Shown: positions 47,521 through 61,329 of the stretch, one piece after another | Layout of the letters: each line of letters starts with the position of its first letter | Numbering within the stretch: the first letter of the stretch is position 1 | Source of the DNA: Liolophura sinensis | Lineage: Eukaryota; Mollusca; Polyplacophora; Chitonida; Chitonidae | Assembly (NCBI RefSeq): GCF_032854445.1 | Contig: NC_088302.1 | Location: 2,358,001-2,422,000, forward strand | Length of the DNA: 64,000 nt | Direction: 5' to 3' | Program-made: the position numbers and the translations under genes | The notes under the pieces: generated by a model | Seen by the model: only the letters and a program-made list of their open reading frames with translations | The model's database searches: none | What the model was told of the DNA's origin: nothing

Positions 47521-49680
47521 AACAATGTTTTCCTAGCGTTCACTATGCGCGGTAGTAATAATATCTGTACACACCTGAAGCAGGATAAACATTCTTGTAC
47601 ATTCAGTTAAACATGAGATAAAGAATATTATATATTCAGAAGTGAATCTTGGGCAAAGATTGGAAAGAGGTATGTGGTGGGCAGCAGGAACGATAAGTCT
47701 TACAGATTTTGCTGTGTCAAAAATCCAAACTTTCAGGTCCTAAACTCAAAACATAGCAATTAATTGGTAGTTTTATGAGTAAAAGTAGATAATCTGGATT
47801 TCCATAGCTATGCCGCGTGTTTCCATGGTATTTGAGAAGAGTTTTAAATTGATATCTATTCAGACATGCAACCAAAGTTGGGAGGAAAATTTGGACACCC
47901 GTACTCTGGGTGCCAGGGCTGTAACCAGGCTATAGGAACGCCCGGGCTAGGAGCACCTGCGCATTATCATTCCTTTACGATACATCAATAATAACACCTG
48001 GAATGATGTAGCGTTCGATTTAGATTCTAATTAGTAAAATTACTAATTGATTGATTGATTGGCGTTTAACACCATGCTTAGAAATCTAGTCAGGTGAAAA
48101 TAGAACAAACCCTATTTCGTTTGATTTGTACGTTACGACTAAAATCGCTTGGGGATTTATTTTGAAATCTGCCAATCGGTAAGACAAATCGGACATGTCA
48201 GTATAAGGCATATCTGATGACCTGTACCCACCAATAAACATGATACAGTTTCCTATGATTCCGCAAAAATACCGCTCAAGCAATGGACCGAGTTAAATGT
48301 TTAGACTAGCGGCACCACCGGACAGGTGTTCCGAAGGTAAAATAAGCCGGATTCTAGCTAAGGTTCCTTCCCACAGCGTCCTTCTCCTATAGCAAGGAAC
48401 TCAGTGAACTGCTCAAAGAAAGCTATCTATATACATGTATGCCGGGTGAGAGTTCTTCGGAAACCAGTTGCTGGTGATCGGAAGCCAGTCTTTGATGTTG
48501 GCCGGTTCCTAAGCACTAACCCGTAAAGCGGAACCGACAGGAGTTAATTTGCTTGTCAAATTCTTGCTAAAAGGGTTGTTTCGATGTTGTGAATCTGGCC
48601 ATTTTGTAAATAGTTAGCATACCTTTCTACTAGAATGGGATACAATAACTTGGTTAAAAATTTCCCGAGCATTTAATGTTAAATATGAGCAGATTATTAA
48701 TTCACCCACGGACAGGAACCTCTAGATAGGGTAAATGTACATAGCAAACCATTCAGAAAAAAGTATTTTCTTGCACATGTCAATGCATTAAAAGATGTGT
48801 TTTTAAAGCAGAATAGTGTTTTTGTGCTGATGTCGTGGTTGATAATAAATGTCTCACCAGGGCTTTCCATGGCACACACACACACACAGACAGACATAAT
48901 GTGTTCCATCAACATTGCGTTTTCCGTACACATGCGAAAGACAGATAAGGTAGCGCCTAGCTGTCTGAGGCTTATGTCGCTAACATATAGGCGCTTTAGT
49001 AATGTGATATAGAGTGTAAGCTATATATAGATTTCGAGTATCTATTAAATCATGCAGATGAGACAACATATTAAGCTGTTAACCTGACACTTTCTCGTTA
49101 CTTTTTTTGTATCAAGTTTAATGACTGTTCTTCTTCGTTAAAATCATGCCGTTGAATTATTATGAAAAGGCGTTGTAAACTTGAATTTCAGGCACAGCAG
49201 GAACAGATTAAGGCCTATCACAGGTGTGGGATTTTATCTGATCTATATTTCATCTTACCCAAAAAGATCACTGATAAGTAAATTGGTACGTAAGGAAGCA
49301 AAGTAAATGCCCTCCGTGGAGATTTATTCGTGCTGGAACTCTCAAAAGAAGAGGCGACAAAGGTGTCACGCCTCATTCATTTCCGGCAGACCGCCACGGG
49401 TGGTACCTGGTAATTTAGGCCAAGTTGATTGGGTGGTCCACAGCGTACAGTCTGCTTACATGATCTGTGGTCAGACTACATCACTAGTGGCAGTTAGTGA
49501 TGCAAATGTCGAGATATTATGATACACTGATTATCAATGACAAAGAAACATGCGCCTAACTTTATCTCGCTACACATTCATGTGTTTACTGGATTGTGTT
49601 TGCTTAATAACGATTTCTGGAATCCTGCGTGTGATCTGGTCTGTATCGATAAATTGCCTGTAGTGCAGGATTATCGTACA
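47521..49680. other. Unique non-coding sequence
   Basis: A SINE-tail-like TTGATTGATTGATTGGCGTT with TAACACCATGC at 48049-48078 (minus orientation) is the only repeat trace. No gene recognised. Confidence 0.35.
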
Positions 49681-49685
49681 GTTAA

Positions 49686-49712
49686 ATGAATGAATGAATG
49701 AATGAATGAATG
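49686..49712. repeat. (TGAA)n microsatellite
   Basis: About six tandem TGAA units. Confidence 0.93.
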
Positions 49713-51935
49713 ATTACACATTATCACCGCTTTCGCAATGTCCCAGCATGTCGTGGCAAATGATGCGGGTGAGAGTAACTTATATAAGTGGTGAGTTATG
49801 TATTCAGAAAAAGTTCATCGTGTATCACTAAAAGATTCATAGCTTATGTCGAGTAGGATAAAAATTACTTTGTTTATCACTGAGCTCCCCTTTCTCTGTG
49901 TCTTGTGTTTATGGCATGGGATTGAGTACACCCATACAGTTCCTGGAATTCGCCTTGTATGTATGTCTCTATCAGGGCTGAATCGTTAGCAAAGCGTAAT
50001 TGCTCTTTAATCAACTGTCTCAAATTCCTATTTACCAAAAGCTTTCATTTCTGAGTGGTTTAAATGTGCAAAGCGATGTGATCTGTAACATCAGCATGGC
50101 ACATTCAGCGAAATGGCAATGTGTAGGTTTCTCATAGGTTGTAAGAAGCTGACCATCCCTGCGTCCACCTTTTGAAAGCCAATAATAAGTAGCTTTACTG
50201 AAAATAAATTCTAATATTGTTGTAGCCTGAAGCTTTTTTATTAATTTTTGTAACCGATATGTCAGCGAACATGTCCTGGAGCTGGATGATGCGTTATATT
50301 CTCCCGGGATAATGAGGCGAACAGCAAGCCAAGATGATCGCTGTTATAAACCCAGCCGTAGGCAGTAGTTGTACAGTAGTTTTAAGCAGATTTCCCTATA
50401 TCCACCGTGGTATCATCTGGGTGAATGCGAGCTAATCTCTCGTTATAGGCTTCCACTTAGCATTAAGTGAACAATCTACATTTTCACCATGGGATCGAAC
50501 TGTAGTAATTTCGTTTGACCATGCACACATTAAGAACCGCGTAGCTTTCACAGAGTTCCACTGTGCTCCAAAGGCTTTTCCGTGTGTTACAGGATGTTAT
50601 TTTTTCCAAACACATTAACCCCATTAACCAATTGGCTTAGCTCCTGTGAGAACATTAGGTGTACGTCTTTAACCAGAAGGCAGTCGCATGATAAATAGTG
50701 GGGACCATATTTTGCTTTACATTTAATAACGAAGAGATGAACGATTCCCAAACTACGTTTGAAATGTTTCCTAAACGTAAAACCGTAAAAAGTGCAACGC
50801 TCTAAAAGGATTATAGGTCACTTTCACAATATTGGGTAACTTTTCTTTTTTTGGTAACCTTTTGAGGAAATGACAGTCTCTATCTAGGTTACAACAACGC
50901 GAGTTATCGTGGTTTACTTAAAACGCTAAAAGTACTGAGTTTTGAATAAAAAAAGTACATTCAACGAGGTTGTGAGTATCCCTTATGCTGCATTTGTCTG
51001 AACATCTGGCTAAGTGTTTCTTGTTCCACGTGACTTTAGTTCAATAATTACAGTTCACTGTGAATACATATAGTGCATGACATGCACCTTAAGTAGTGAA
51101 GGTTCAACAACAATTCGAAATGCGGTGGTTCTGAGTACTTTTGTCAGACTGTATCTTATTGAGCACATTTGGTTAGGACCTTGTAACTGTTCTCTGGTGG
51201 GAAGTCATACTGGTTATGTTGTCTGACAAGATTCGATCAGTGATGAAAAGTGATGTTTTATGAGAGCGCAAGCTTAGCTGATGGCACTTTTATACCACGA
51301 TAAACGCAGCTATAAATTATTGAAATTACGACTTGGAATCAAGCAGAGAGCTATCAACGAGGGCCTAACGTATTATACAGAAGACAGAGGTGTTCAGCGG
51401 GTACATGCGTATCGCCTGGTGCGTACACATGGGGGGAAAGTGTCATGCCATTTGGTCTACTGAACAACTCGCATGCTTCACCCATTACAGCAGCTGCCAA
51501 CGGTGGGTTAACCCTGTAGCGAATAAGTGAAAAACCATAGACAGTGGAGAATGTGTGTTGAATTAGTTCACAGCTTACATCTCTGGCGGCGTTGTAACAC
51601 TGAATGTGTGAGAAGCAGAGACAATACTGTGAGTGTGGAGAGTTCAAATCACTTAGCGAGGAGAGCGATCTGTCTTCTCCAACAAGCCGCCGCATCAGCT
51701 ACATACTAGCTCCAGTAGCAAGCCAAAAAAGTTAATTTGCCATTTACATCAAGGCCACTATTTTTTGCCCAACAAATGAGGCTATATTACATGCGAACGT
51801 GCCTGAATGCACCCGCACACTACGGAGCACGGGAATTGATGTACTGTGTCCTACCAAAGTCCTTTTTGTTCACACAAGCATGCATGTATGGCCGAAATAT
51901 TGAGCTAGAAGACATTGTACACGCTCTCAAGCATG
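49713..51935. other. Unique non-coding sequence
   Basis: A 113-codon minus-strand open frame (51354-51695) has no recognisable domain. Nothing else is seen. Confidence 0.35.
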
Positions 51936-52500
51936 TAAGACCCAGGGATTGACCTCAACCTCGTCCAAACAATCATGCATGCAGGGCATAGAGATTTACC
52001 CACCCGACATCGTCCAAACAACCTTGCATCAGGACCTAGAGATTGACCTAACCCCCGTCCAAACAACCATGCATGCACGACCTCTGTATTGACCTAGCCG
52101 ACATTGTTCACACAATCTTGCATGCAGGACCTCTGTATTGACCTAGCCGACATTGTTCAAACATTCTTGCATGCAGGACCTCTGTATTGACCTAGCCGAC
52201 ATTGTTCACACAATCTTGCATGCAGAACATAGGGTTTGATCAAGCTGACATTGTCCGCACAAATAAGCATGGATGACAGAGATTGACCCAGCAAACATTG
52301 TCTAGGCAATCATGCACGCAGGACCTTGGAATGGAACCAACCGACACCGTCCACACAATCATGCATGAAAGACATGACCTAAATGTAGCCGACACTGTCA
52401 ACACAATCATGGGTGCATGGACATAGGGTTTGATCTAGCACTCGTCGAAACAATCATGCATGCAGGACCTAGGGACTGAACTGGCTGATACCATCCACAC
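51936..52500. repeat. ~49-bp minisatellite, ~11 diverged copies
   Basis: The unit is GACCTCTGTATTGACCTAGC, CGACATTGTTCACACAATC and ATGCATGCAG, drifting between 45 and 54 bp. Copies 4-6 (52080-52230) are the most alike. Confidence 0.9.
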
Positions 52501-55500
52501 AATGGTGTATACTGTTGTAATATCAGCCATTCATTGTCATGATCGTGCATAGTATTTCTGTATTTAAAAGCATGACTGATTATTTTAAAGCGAATGTTCG
52601 AATTATGTTTAAACAATCGAGCAATGTGCAATCGCACATGTCAAAGGAAGTGTTTGTCATCTTATTGTGACAATATTGATTGCATTAAGTTTAAATGTAT
52701 TACATGATCGTTTTAGTACATTTGAGTTTTGGTGGAAAGCTTTTATTAAAAGGAAATAAACCATAAATGTCCATCAACACATAAATCACGTGGGTTTCCT
52801 GGCTTTTAAGGAGAAGAATAAGCATGGCCCTTTATAGAACTAGCCAAACACCTCTATTTTTATTGATGTTTCCCATCGATAAATACTAATTATTAGTGTT
52901 CGCAATTTGTATTGCTGGCCAGGAGAGATGTGTGTTAGTTTCTTCATCGAGACTGAGTGTCATCTATACTAGAGAAAAGGGTGTGAACCCAGCCGTACTC
53001 CCCGGGGTCTAAAGTATAGGGTCCGGTCAGAACATTGGTTTGAGGGGGTGATGGGTCAATCGGGTGTGTACAGACAGATACGGTGTTAGGGAAATCTCAA
53101 AAGAAGTGGCAGCTTTTGTCAATTTAGCTGTCATCGACGGGTTACGGTTCCCAAGCTCGTGTTACCGTGGCGTATATCCAAGGATGTTGAAACATTCATA
53201 GGGTACGACAGCTTGGGTGGCTGGTTAGTAGTTTGCTTCTGATATCTTTGTTGTGTTATATAGAGGGAGGGGGGAAAAGGTGAACGCGTAAAGGACTTCA
53301 TCGACACCCCGTTATTATTTGCCCATTAACTGAGATACCAGCAATGAAACCAAAGTAAGCACTGATACTAGCGATGAAACCGAAGTAAGCACTGAAGTAA
53401 ATCTTACCCACCGTCACCTATATAGGATATAAACATGAAACCTTTATTGGTGTGTGTAAGTCAGAAATGGAATGTATATGAGGTGAAAATCGGTCACATA
53501 GCTATATATAAAATTTTTTTTTTATAGTATTGTCCCTTTCTTCAGTCCTACTCGCTACCAACATTGCCTTCAGTCAGTGACGTGTAAAGAGCACAAGCTC
53601 TACACGTTGATATGTTGGAAGTTTATATTCTTGCAAGGGAAACTAAGTTAGAACACTTTTTCTAATTTATAATGTTAAAAAACAATGACATGCCGGAATT
53701 GGGCGGTGTTCAACATGTTTTGACGGTGGGTGACACCAGTTACCTAAACCGCTGTTGACTTAATTGTGAACCGTTTTTACTGACACTGCTATGTTTGAAA
53801 AATGTTTACACGTTTTAGTATAATATAACTTTAATAAATAAATTTTATTTTATCTCTTGTTGTATATGATCTCAGGGCAGTATAGATTTAGAAATGGATG
53901 TTAGTGAGTGCTTGGGGTTTAACGTCGTTAGAAATGGATGTTAGGAAATTAATGCGATGTAGCCTGTTCGCAGACAGTGGTGTAGGCTGTGTTACTGCGT
54001 GGAGTTTGTTCTAACCGCTTGTTGGTGCAGCCATTGTATTACTCTCCACGGCCATTGTCCAGCATGCAACTTGCTTTGAATAATTATGACGTCATCCGAG
54101 GCAATGAGTTCTTGGTGTCGAAACTAAGCTTATGCAGTTCAACATAATGAATTCGAAAAGTATTCTAACTGTATTTTTAAAAATAATATGGACGTTAAGC
54201 ATATCAATGTGTAGAGCTTGTGTTGTTACGTGTCACTGACTATGGACAATTTTGGTATCGAGTATGACTGATTTTTACAGATAACTGAATATAGGCGACT
54301 CGCGAAAAGAAATAGACAATAGCTAAGCATATTTAGTGCCATTTTTTGCAAGGAATAGCCACATATGTATGTAGTTGTTCAGAATTGTAAAAATCCAAAA
54401 TACAAATTCCACCACATCATGGTCTCTCAATTTGACGCGCCTGTCTGGCAAGTGTAAAAGGACAGTTTTCATTTCACATAACTACAAATTTAGAATGAGC
54501 TGTCTTGGAATTGAACTCGGATGTGCTTTGGATCCGAATGCCGTCAGTGGTTTGGTCATATTCTCCTCATAACTCATACGCCCAGTACCTTTTAGATTTC
54601 AGGACGTGCTGGCAATTTGCCATGTTCCGTACAACTCCCTTGGGTTGAGCACTTTCTCAGACTCGCTTTCAATAACAGACTATGTCTTCTTGTTAAACAT
54701 GAGTTGACATACAGCGATAACCTCTTCCCATCCTGTTTTACTATCACCCTTCACGGGTGAAAGGTTGAGTTTACCCCCCAGACAAATGGATAAATAGCAT
54801 AAAAAACAAATCAAAGTTGAGACACATCTGTTAAGACAATTTCGTTGCTTTGTAATGCCCCTTTTGAGCCTGTACACAGTTTAATGTCCCTCCGATGAAT
54901 CGTTAACGGTTGCTATATATTATATGTTTATAAGAACGTTTGTCTACTGACACAGCGAGATGTTTTCACCTGTCTAAAAGGAAAAAAGCAAAAATAAAAA
55001 TAAAAACCCAAAACCTTATGAGTTCAAAACTGAGAAAGGTTTGCTGATCTTATAGGATTAACACTTTTAAAAGTGACGATAGCATTGCAAGAGGAAAATA
55101 ATACAGTTAATCGGTTGAGCCAATGTGGCATACAGACCACTGTACAATGGTGTACCTATATCGTCGCGCAGTGGCGGCTTGTGACCAAGACGAATTGACC
55201 GTGTTTCGTTTTCATACAAGGGTAATACAGTACCAAGGCGCGAATTACTAAAGGCTCGAGTTCCCAAAAGTGCGAGTAGTTAAAGGCGGGAAACATTCCC
55301 TTTTAAACGTCTTTATTCAAATCGCTCTCACTCCAGTGTCCTTAATCTGACAGGGACTGGAGCACACTGATTGGCAAATATGGGTATAATTTTCGGGAGC
55401 TCTGGCGATCTGTGGTCCTAACTCCATCTAATTTCGCTTAACCCAGCTCCAGGTGCAATATAAGATGATGTCTTCTCTGTATTATTGGTGTTGTCTGCCT

Positions 55501-58500
55501 GTATCTTACATGTTATAAAGCTTTATTTACTACTTCGTGGTGTTTGAGTGATATACGGATGTTGGACTTGACTTTTAGACGATATAAGTATGTATAGATA
55601 TGTTTTATGCTGTCTGTCAACATGAAGCGAGAGAGCGACATCGTAAAGACGAGGAAACATCATTTACACTGACTTAAAGTCAAAATCAACTTCACAGCAA
55701 CCCAAGTTTTATTCACAACAAGTGGCAGGAAACAAACAGAAACACATTCTTGACACCAACCTTCCCCTACTTACACTATGGAAATAGGCTGTCCGAAATT
55801 TGGCGTTGGCCATTTTAATTTCTCTCTTGCTTTATTGATTTGTCCTTTTTGCCCTGAACAGTATAAGCTCAGGTTTGTGCTGGAATCAGATACAGTGTTT
55901 TCATTGGCTAGCAGGCTGGTGCTGTGTAGTTTTCATGTTAATGAATCCTTGCAGAAATCTCTGTGATGTGTGCACACATGTACGGGTTACTATTCGTCCA
56001 CAATGTGTCTCCACCTAGTGCTAAACACATGACTATGTTTTCATATAATCCACTGTAATTACTCGCAGAATTTCTCTCGTTTTACCAGATAAGCTTTATC
56101 GTGGATTCCAGACGCGCTGGATTACAGAACTACGCAACGATTAGCACAGCTTTGTGAAAACACATCCGGGCGTAAACAGAATACTGAGATGCTGGTAAAG
56201 CGTCGTAACTTTTAATTTTGCCATTGCACTGCACATCTGCCAAGCCCTGATTCAAACCAATTTTAATGAAGTTGGACATAGTGGTTCAAAAGATTTTCTT
56301 TCAAGGCTTGGATCGCGTCCAACTTGCTGGAGGCACCCAGAGGTATTAGTATACAAACGAGCACGTAATAGTCGTAGAGGCCTCCGCCACACGTTGATTC
56401 TGTAACGATATACTCTCAGCTAATGAAGATGCACTAATCAAATAACTGTCATCCTTTGGTTTCATTGCATCATCTTTGCAAGGCAAGATAATACGCTGAA
56501 GGTGAAATAAATGTCACGGTCGCAATAAAACCAGGTTTATAGCATGCCTTTACGGTAAATGTTTTCACTAGATGCCTTTCGCCGCTGTTTTATGACTACA
56601 TCTATTCATTAAGATATCTAACTGCGCAACTGCAGCTCATACTCTGTTTTCCTCCCCTGTCACTTTTTCTGTCATTTACCCAATATAAGCCCTGGCAAAG
56701 TGGAGAATTTACGTGCAAATGAGGGTTTAATATCAAAATACTTCTCAAGCAGGCTCTTTAAAATGCACGCATTCCGAATTTATCTGGCACTTCAGTGCCA
56801 TTATTTAGCAAGAGAAGTTGTAAGGTTCTATTGACGTCTTATTATGTGGGACTGCCCAATTGTTTTGTTGTGCTTCATATATGATGAAAAATCTCAAAAA
56901 GGTCTTTAACACTGTACGACGAAAGATACGTGAATAGTGCATATCAACCCTTTTACTTTATCTGCGACTTGCCACAGCAAATCATACTGGTTCAAAAGTG
57001 AGACAACGTCCATGAGTACTGGAAGGACTAGGTCACTTGCACGTTACGTAGAAATAATTCGCTTTTGCGAGTTTTCTTCTTACAAGTAGTTTACTGGTGC
57101 TGGACACCGTCTGTTTTGTGATGGACCGGCCCATGGTAGCACGTCTCATGTAGACATCAGACTTCACACGGTATATTTACATGAAGCGAAAATCTGAACT
57201 TATCTGAACTAATGTATACATACTATTGTCCGAACTGTATGTAAATGAAAACAAAAACCACTTCGGCACGTGTTGAGCAGGAGCTAGGTCTTGTTCAGAT
57301 TGTTCCGCATCCGGAACTGTCATTGACATTCGTACGTGTATATGCACTGAAGGTCACTATATAGCTAAAGGTTGCATAATAGGTTAAACTGTTGTTGTTT
57401 ACGGGATTGACAGTGCTTCTGGATCCTGGTGGATTGCCCAAGCTCCGCGTGTGAGTATAGGCCCTAAGTCAGCTAGTACACAGTTTGATGATATTCTTGC
57501 TTTTACATTTTTTCCACGATGTTATTGGCCTGATAGTGACCTTGGGGTCAATGTTATTTGTACAATTTTATTGTTCATCTATTTGCTATTAGACCGATAC
57601 GGTTTAAAGTCTGTGCATTTTTTTAACAAAATGAGCTGCAAGCACGGCATTAGTTGCGCAATATGCGAACTTAACGTATGAAGTCATATTTTTGCCAGTG
57701 AAGATTTTAAACGTATTGTTTCTTCACTGCTATCGGCCGGCATCATGTTATTGCAGATATATCTAATTGCAATATGGCTCATTCATCTATAAAATCCATC
57801 TGTATACCTGGTCCCATTTAACTATTTACGTTCCCGTCATCATTCATGTATATAACATAAAAGCTAGGTAATCTGGAAGCGTCAGTAAGCTGCCTGTGCA
57901 CAAGCAAAATATTTTTTCAAAAATATATAAAGGCAAATGAGCACAACTGTTCATTCATTCTGCACTGCATACGAAAAAGGATATATAAATGTTTATAAAT
58001 TTGTAAATAATTTAGCATTCAGCTGTTGTATTATGAGAACAGTAGTGCTCACTAACTCAGTACGGTGGTTATTCTGTCAGCCTGGTGTGTTATATCCCAA
58101 AGTCTGTGGGGTATTCCCGTAACAGCTGTGGTTCTTTATCAAGCCCATGTACAGCGTTATCGGAATCAACCATGCCGTCCAGGATGCTGAGGTTTGAGGG
58201 GTATTATGTGAAGCTCCCACAGATTCGACTCCATCCGTGTTTAGTTACGAGTAACGTGTGACTTGGTTCCACTGCCATTAAACTTACACTTTAATGGAGC
58301 CTCGAATTAGCCTGTGTTAAGATTGTCCCCATGGTTTATCGCGAGCATAAGCTGTTCAACGGGTCGTGTTTCGGACGGCTTAAACGGAGAGGTCCGCTTC
58401 TCAAATCAAGGGAAACTGGAGAACAATTAGGCATGGCGTTGATCAAAGGTTAGGTACTTGAACTATTTCATTAGAGAACAAGTTAGAGCAGTCAATATAA

Positions 58501-61320
58501 TTATCAAATCTTAGAGCGTATAGTGTGTCCAGTGTAGCGAACAACGCCCTTAGTAATGGCCTGCTGAGTACACTTAACATCAATACAAGTTGGACACAGA
58601 ACCAACGTGAGTAGAACAGTCGACGCTCAGAAGGGTATATGGAGAAGTTCTGAAACTAACATTAATACCATGTACTGCGTGCTTTCTATATTACAGTTAG
58701 TCATCTGCATAATTAGAAACCAGGTAGGAATACAACAGGGGTAAGCAACAAAAGCCTGATTTATTGTAACGGAATCTGTTGGAGAAGTAACATCCCTTCA
58801 GATACACAGTCAGCTGAAAAAAAAAACCCGTCTGATCAACTTCGTTTTAAATTTCAAAGTAGCCTGTACCTAAATCATGATATTACTGACCCACTCGGAT
58901 ACTCTGGTTCGGTTGTTCAACAGTGTATTAAACGTTAAATCAAACTTATATCTTGATATCGTAATAAAGAAAACTTGCAGGACGTAAGTCCAGAATGAAG
59001 TCAGTACCCAGCTTAACTGCTAATGCAATTTGCACAACATGACCATAGATTATGTAAATCTTTGCTACACATGTTTTTGGTAGAGAATGTTCGATAACGT
59101 AACGGGATATTTGTGTTACGTTGAATACTGTTCAGGTTAATTTTTGGGGTTTATATGCCGGAATGAATCCTCTTTGATAAGTTAACATTACATAACGAAT
59201 GAGGGATTTAATAACGGCCACTTACATCGGCCTACAAGTTAACAGTCCTTTACGATTAGAAACAGTGATAGAGGTAAATAAACAACACAAACAAAACCAC
59301 TATGCTTTCCGGCCTGGTGCTCCGCTGATCCGTGTATTCGCTAATTTGTGTCGAGAAGAACACTGCTTTTCTACACGGCATCTTCAGTAACCCAGCTCAT
59401 AGAAAGCAGAATTCTAACAACCAATGGTCTCTAATTTTCTCAACACAAAAGATATTCTTCCAGCTGGCATGCCTCTGTAAATCTCATTGTGCGGTTGACC
59501 GAAACCATTGCAGTTGACGTTTGATTTTTATCTGGGAATGTACGGCGTGGGGAGTACACCAAGCGATTGAATGTGAGCTACTGGATATAGCGTGTTGACT
59601 TTTTTACAAGCTTAACCCGTCCAAAGGGGATTTGAGTCGAGCAAGCGAGCCCTTTGGTAAGTGGTAAATCTCTCTGACGTTATGATGTATTCATTCACTT
59701 TCTTTGACTTAACCTGTCGTCGTGATTAGCTTTAAGTCTTGAGGTGTAACAGGGGGCAAACGAACAATAGATGGTCTTAACTAGAGTGACGTGGAGAGTA
59801 TTCTGTCGGACAGCCAGACAACTGAAGACATTGCGCATCCGTCTCTGATCTTATTGTCTCTTTTTAAAAGGCCAGGTCTTTATTAACTAGCGGTGCTTAA
59901 GCACCTGTCACACGGATATTAATGGACAATAATCATTCCTACAAAGAGATGGACCACGCTGTTGTGTCTGACGTTAGATTTTTACACCTCCGCCAGATTA
60001 CGTTTCGTCGTCTTAACAAAGAATCGTTAAAACCTAGCAGTCTAAGAACGACTGTTTATTATCGGCATTCCAGTGGCACGAGCTATATACAAAAGCTTAC
60101 AAATATAATTAAACTGTTTTGCGATGGATCAACGTTTGTACCATCAAGTTCTTGAGACTAATGTATAGCTGACTCCATCGCCATGGTTTATTTATCGGAC
60201 GGTACGTAGGGCCCCAGCGTGAAGCCGACACCCCACCCCACGCAATTTGTAACATGACACCTCTAATATCATCAGATATCGCCAATTTTCAGAGAGCAAA
60301 TGAATGGATTTTTGTAGATTAGATGAGGCATACGTCAGAGAAGTGGCTTGAGACATATACACACATTGCTTGACTTATTTCTCCACTTCACGTCCAGTTA
60401 TGTGGAAATGCGCTCAGAGATGATGTGTGTTTGTCAATATACTTAATACTAGACTTCCGCGCATAACGAGGTAAACAAATTCAAGATATAAGCTCAGCAG
60501 TCGAGTCCGATTTCAAAACACTGACTCTCTTTTGGTTGGTTGGACTCGAGACAAATTGAATTTGCTAGCTATCCGCTCAAGTTGGTCTAATTTCTTCCTC
60601 GTCATCTGCCGTAGTATATTCTGAAATCACACAGGCCTTGATGTACATTTAAACTATATACACACATGCAAACGTTACGATGTAACAGTAGTGCCGATAC
60701 CTTGCATGTGAATAGACCTCTGCGTATATAAGGGATATGTATACTTGGTATAGGAGTACACAGGGTTTATTCCATTACAAGTGTACAGGAGAATAAACAC
60801 TCTCTTTATGTACACATACAGAGTCAAATAGCGGTTTTTTCACTCTAAGTAGAAAAGAAAACAACTCTTCCTCCCACACGTCATATATTAGACGTTTTGT
60901 AACAATATCTCTGTACTCGATGTTTTGTTTTAAAATAAATAGGTACATTTGTAATAAATATGCGGTTTAGTTTGGCCACATGGCGTTAGATCGTGCTCTG
61001 CAAGCATTCCTCACATGTCAGCCTGTCAACAACTATTTTAAATGCTTTAGAAAAACATTTTTCATGACGGCGTTTGAAGGTGAAGCGACATGCCTTTGCG
61101 TGCATCTTAAAATCACCACTGATTTAACCCGATACGGCAGTTCAAACCTCCCACGTATGAAAAAGAATCAGCTTATGTCTGCAGCTGGGGTATCTGTATC
61201 TGTAAAACGTATTTGTTGTGTCGATTTCGGTGCATTTGAGGGTCACCTCACACAGTGAATATGGCTTGTACATGCACATACCTTAGAAGATAAAGCTCCA
61301 TGTCGTCGCGTGTGATGTAA
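52501..61320. other. Long unique non-coding stretch
   Basis: About 8.8 kb without a recognisable gene, RNA or tandem array. A tail fragment of SINE family B (GAGTGCTTGGGGTTTAACGT) lies at 53905-53930. Open frames reach at most ~90 codons and show no known domain. Confidence 0.4.
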
Positions 61321-61329
61321 GCGGTCTAG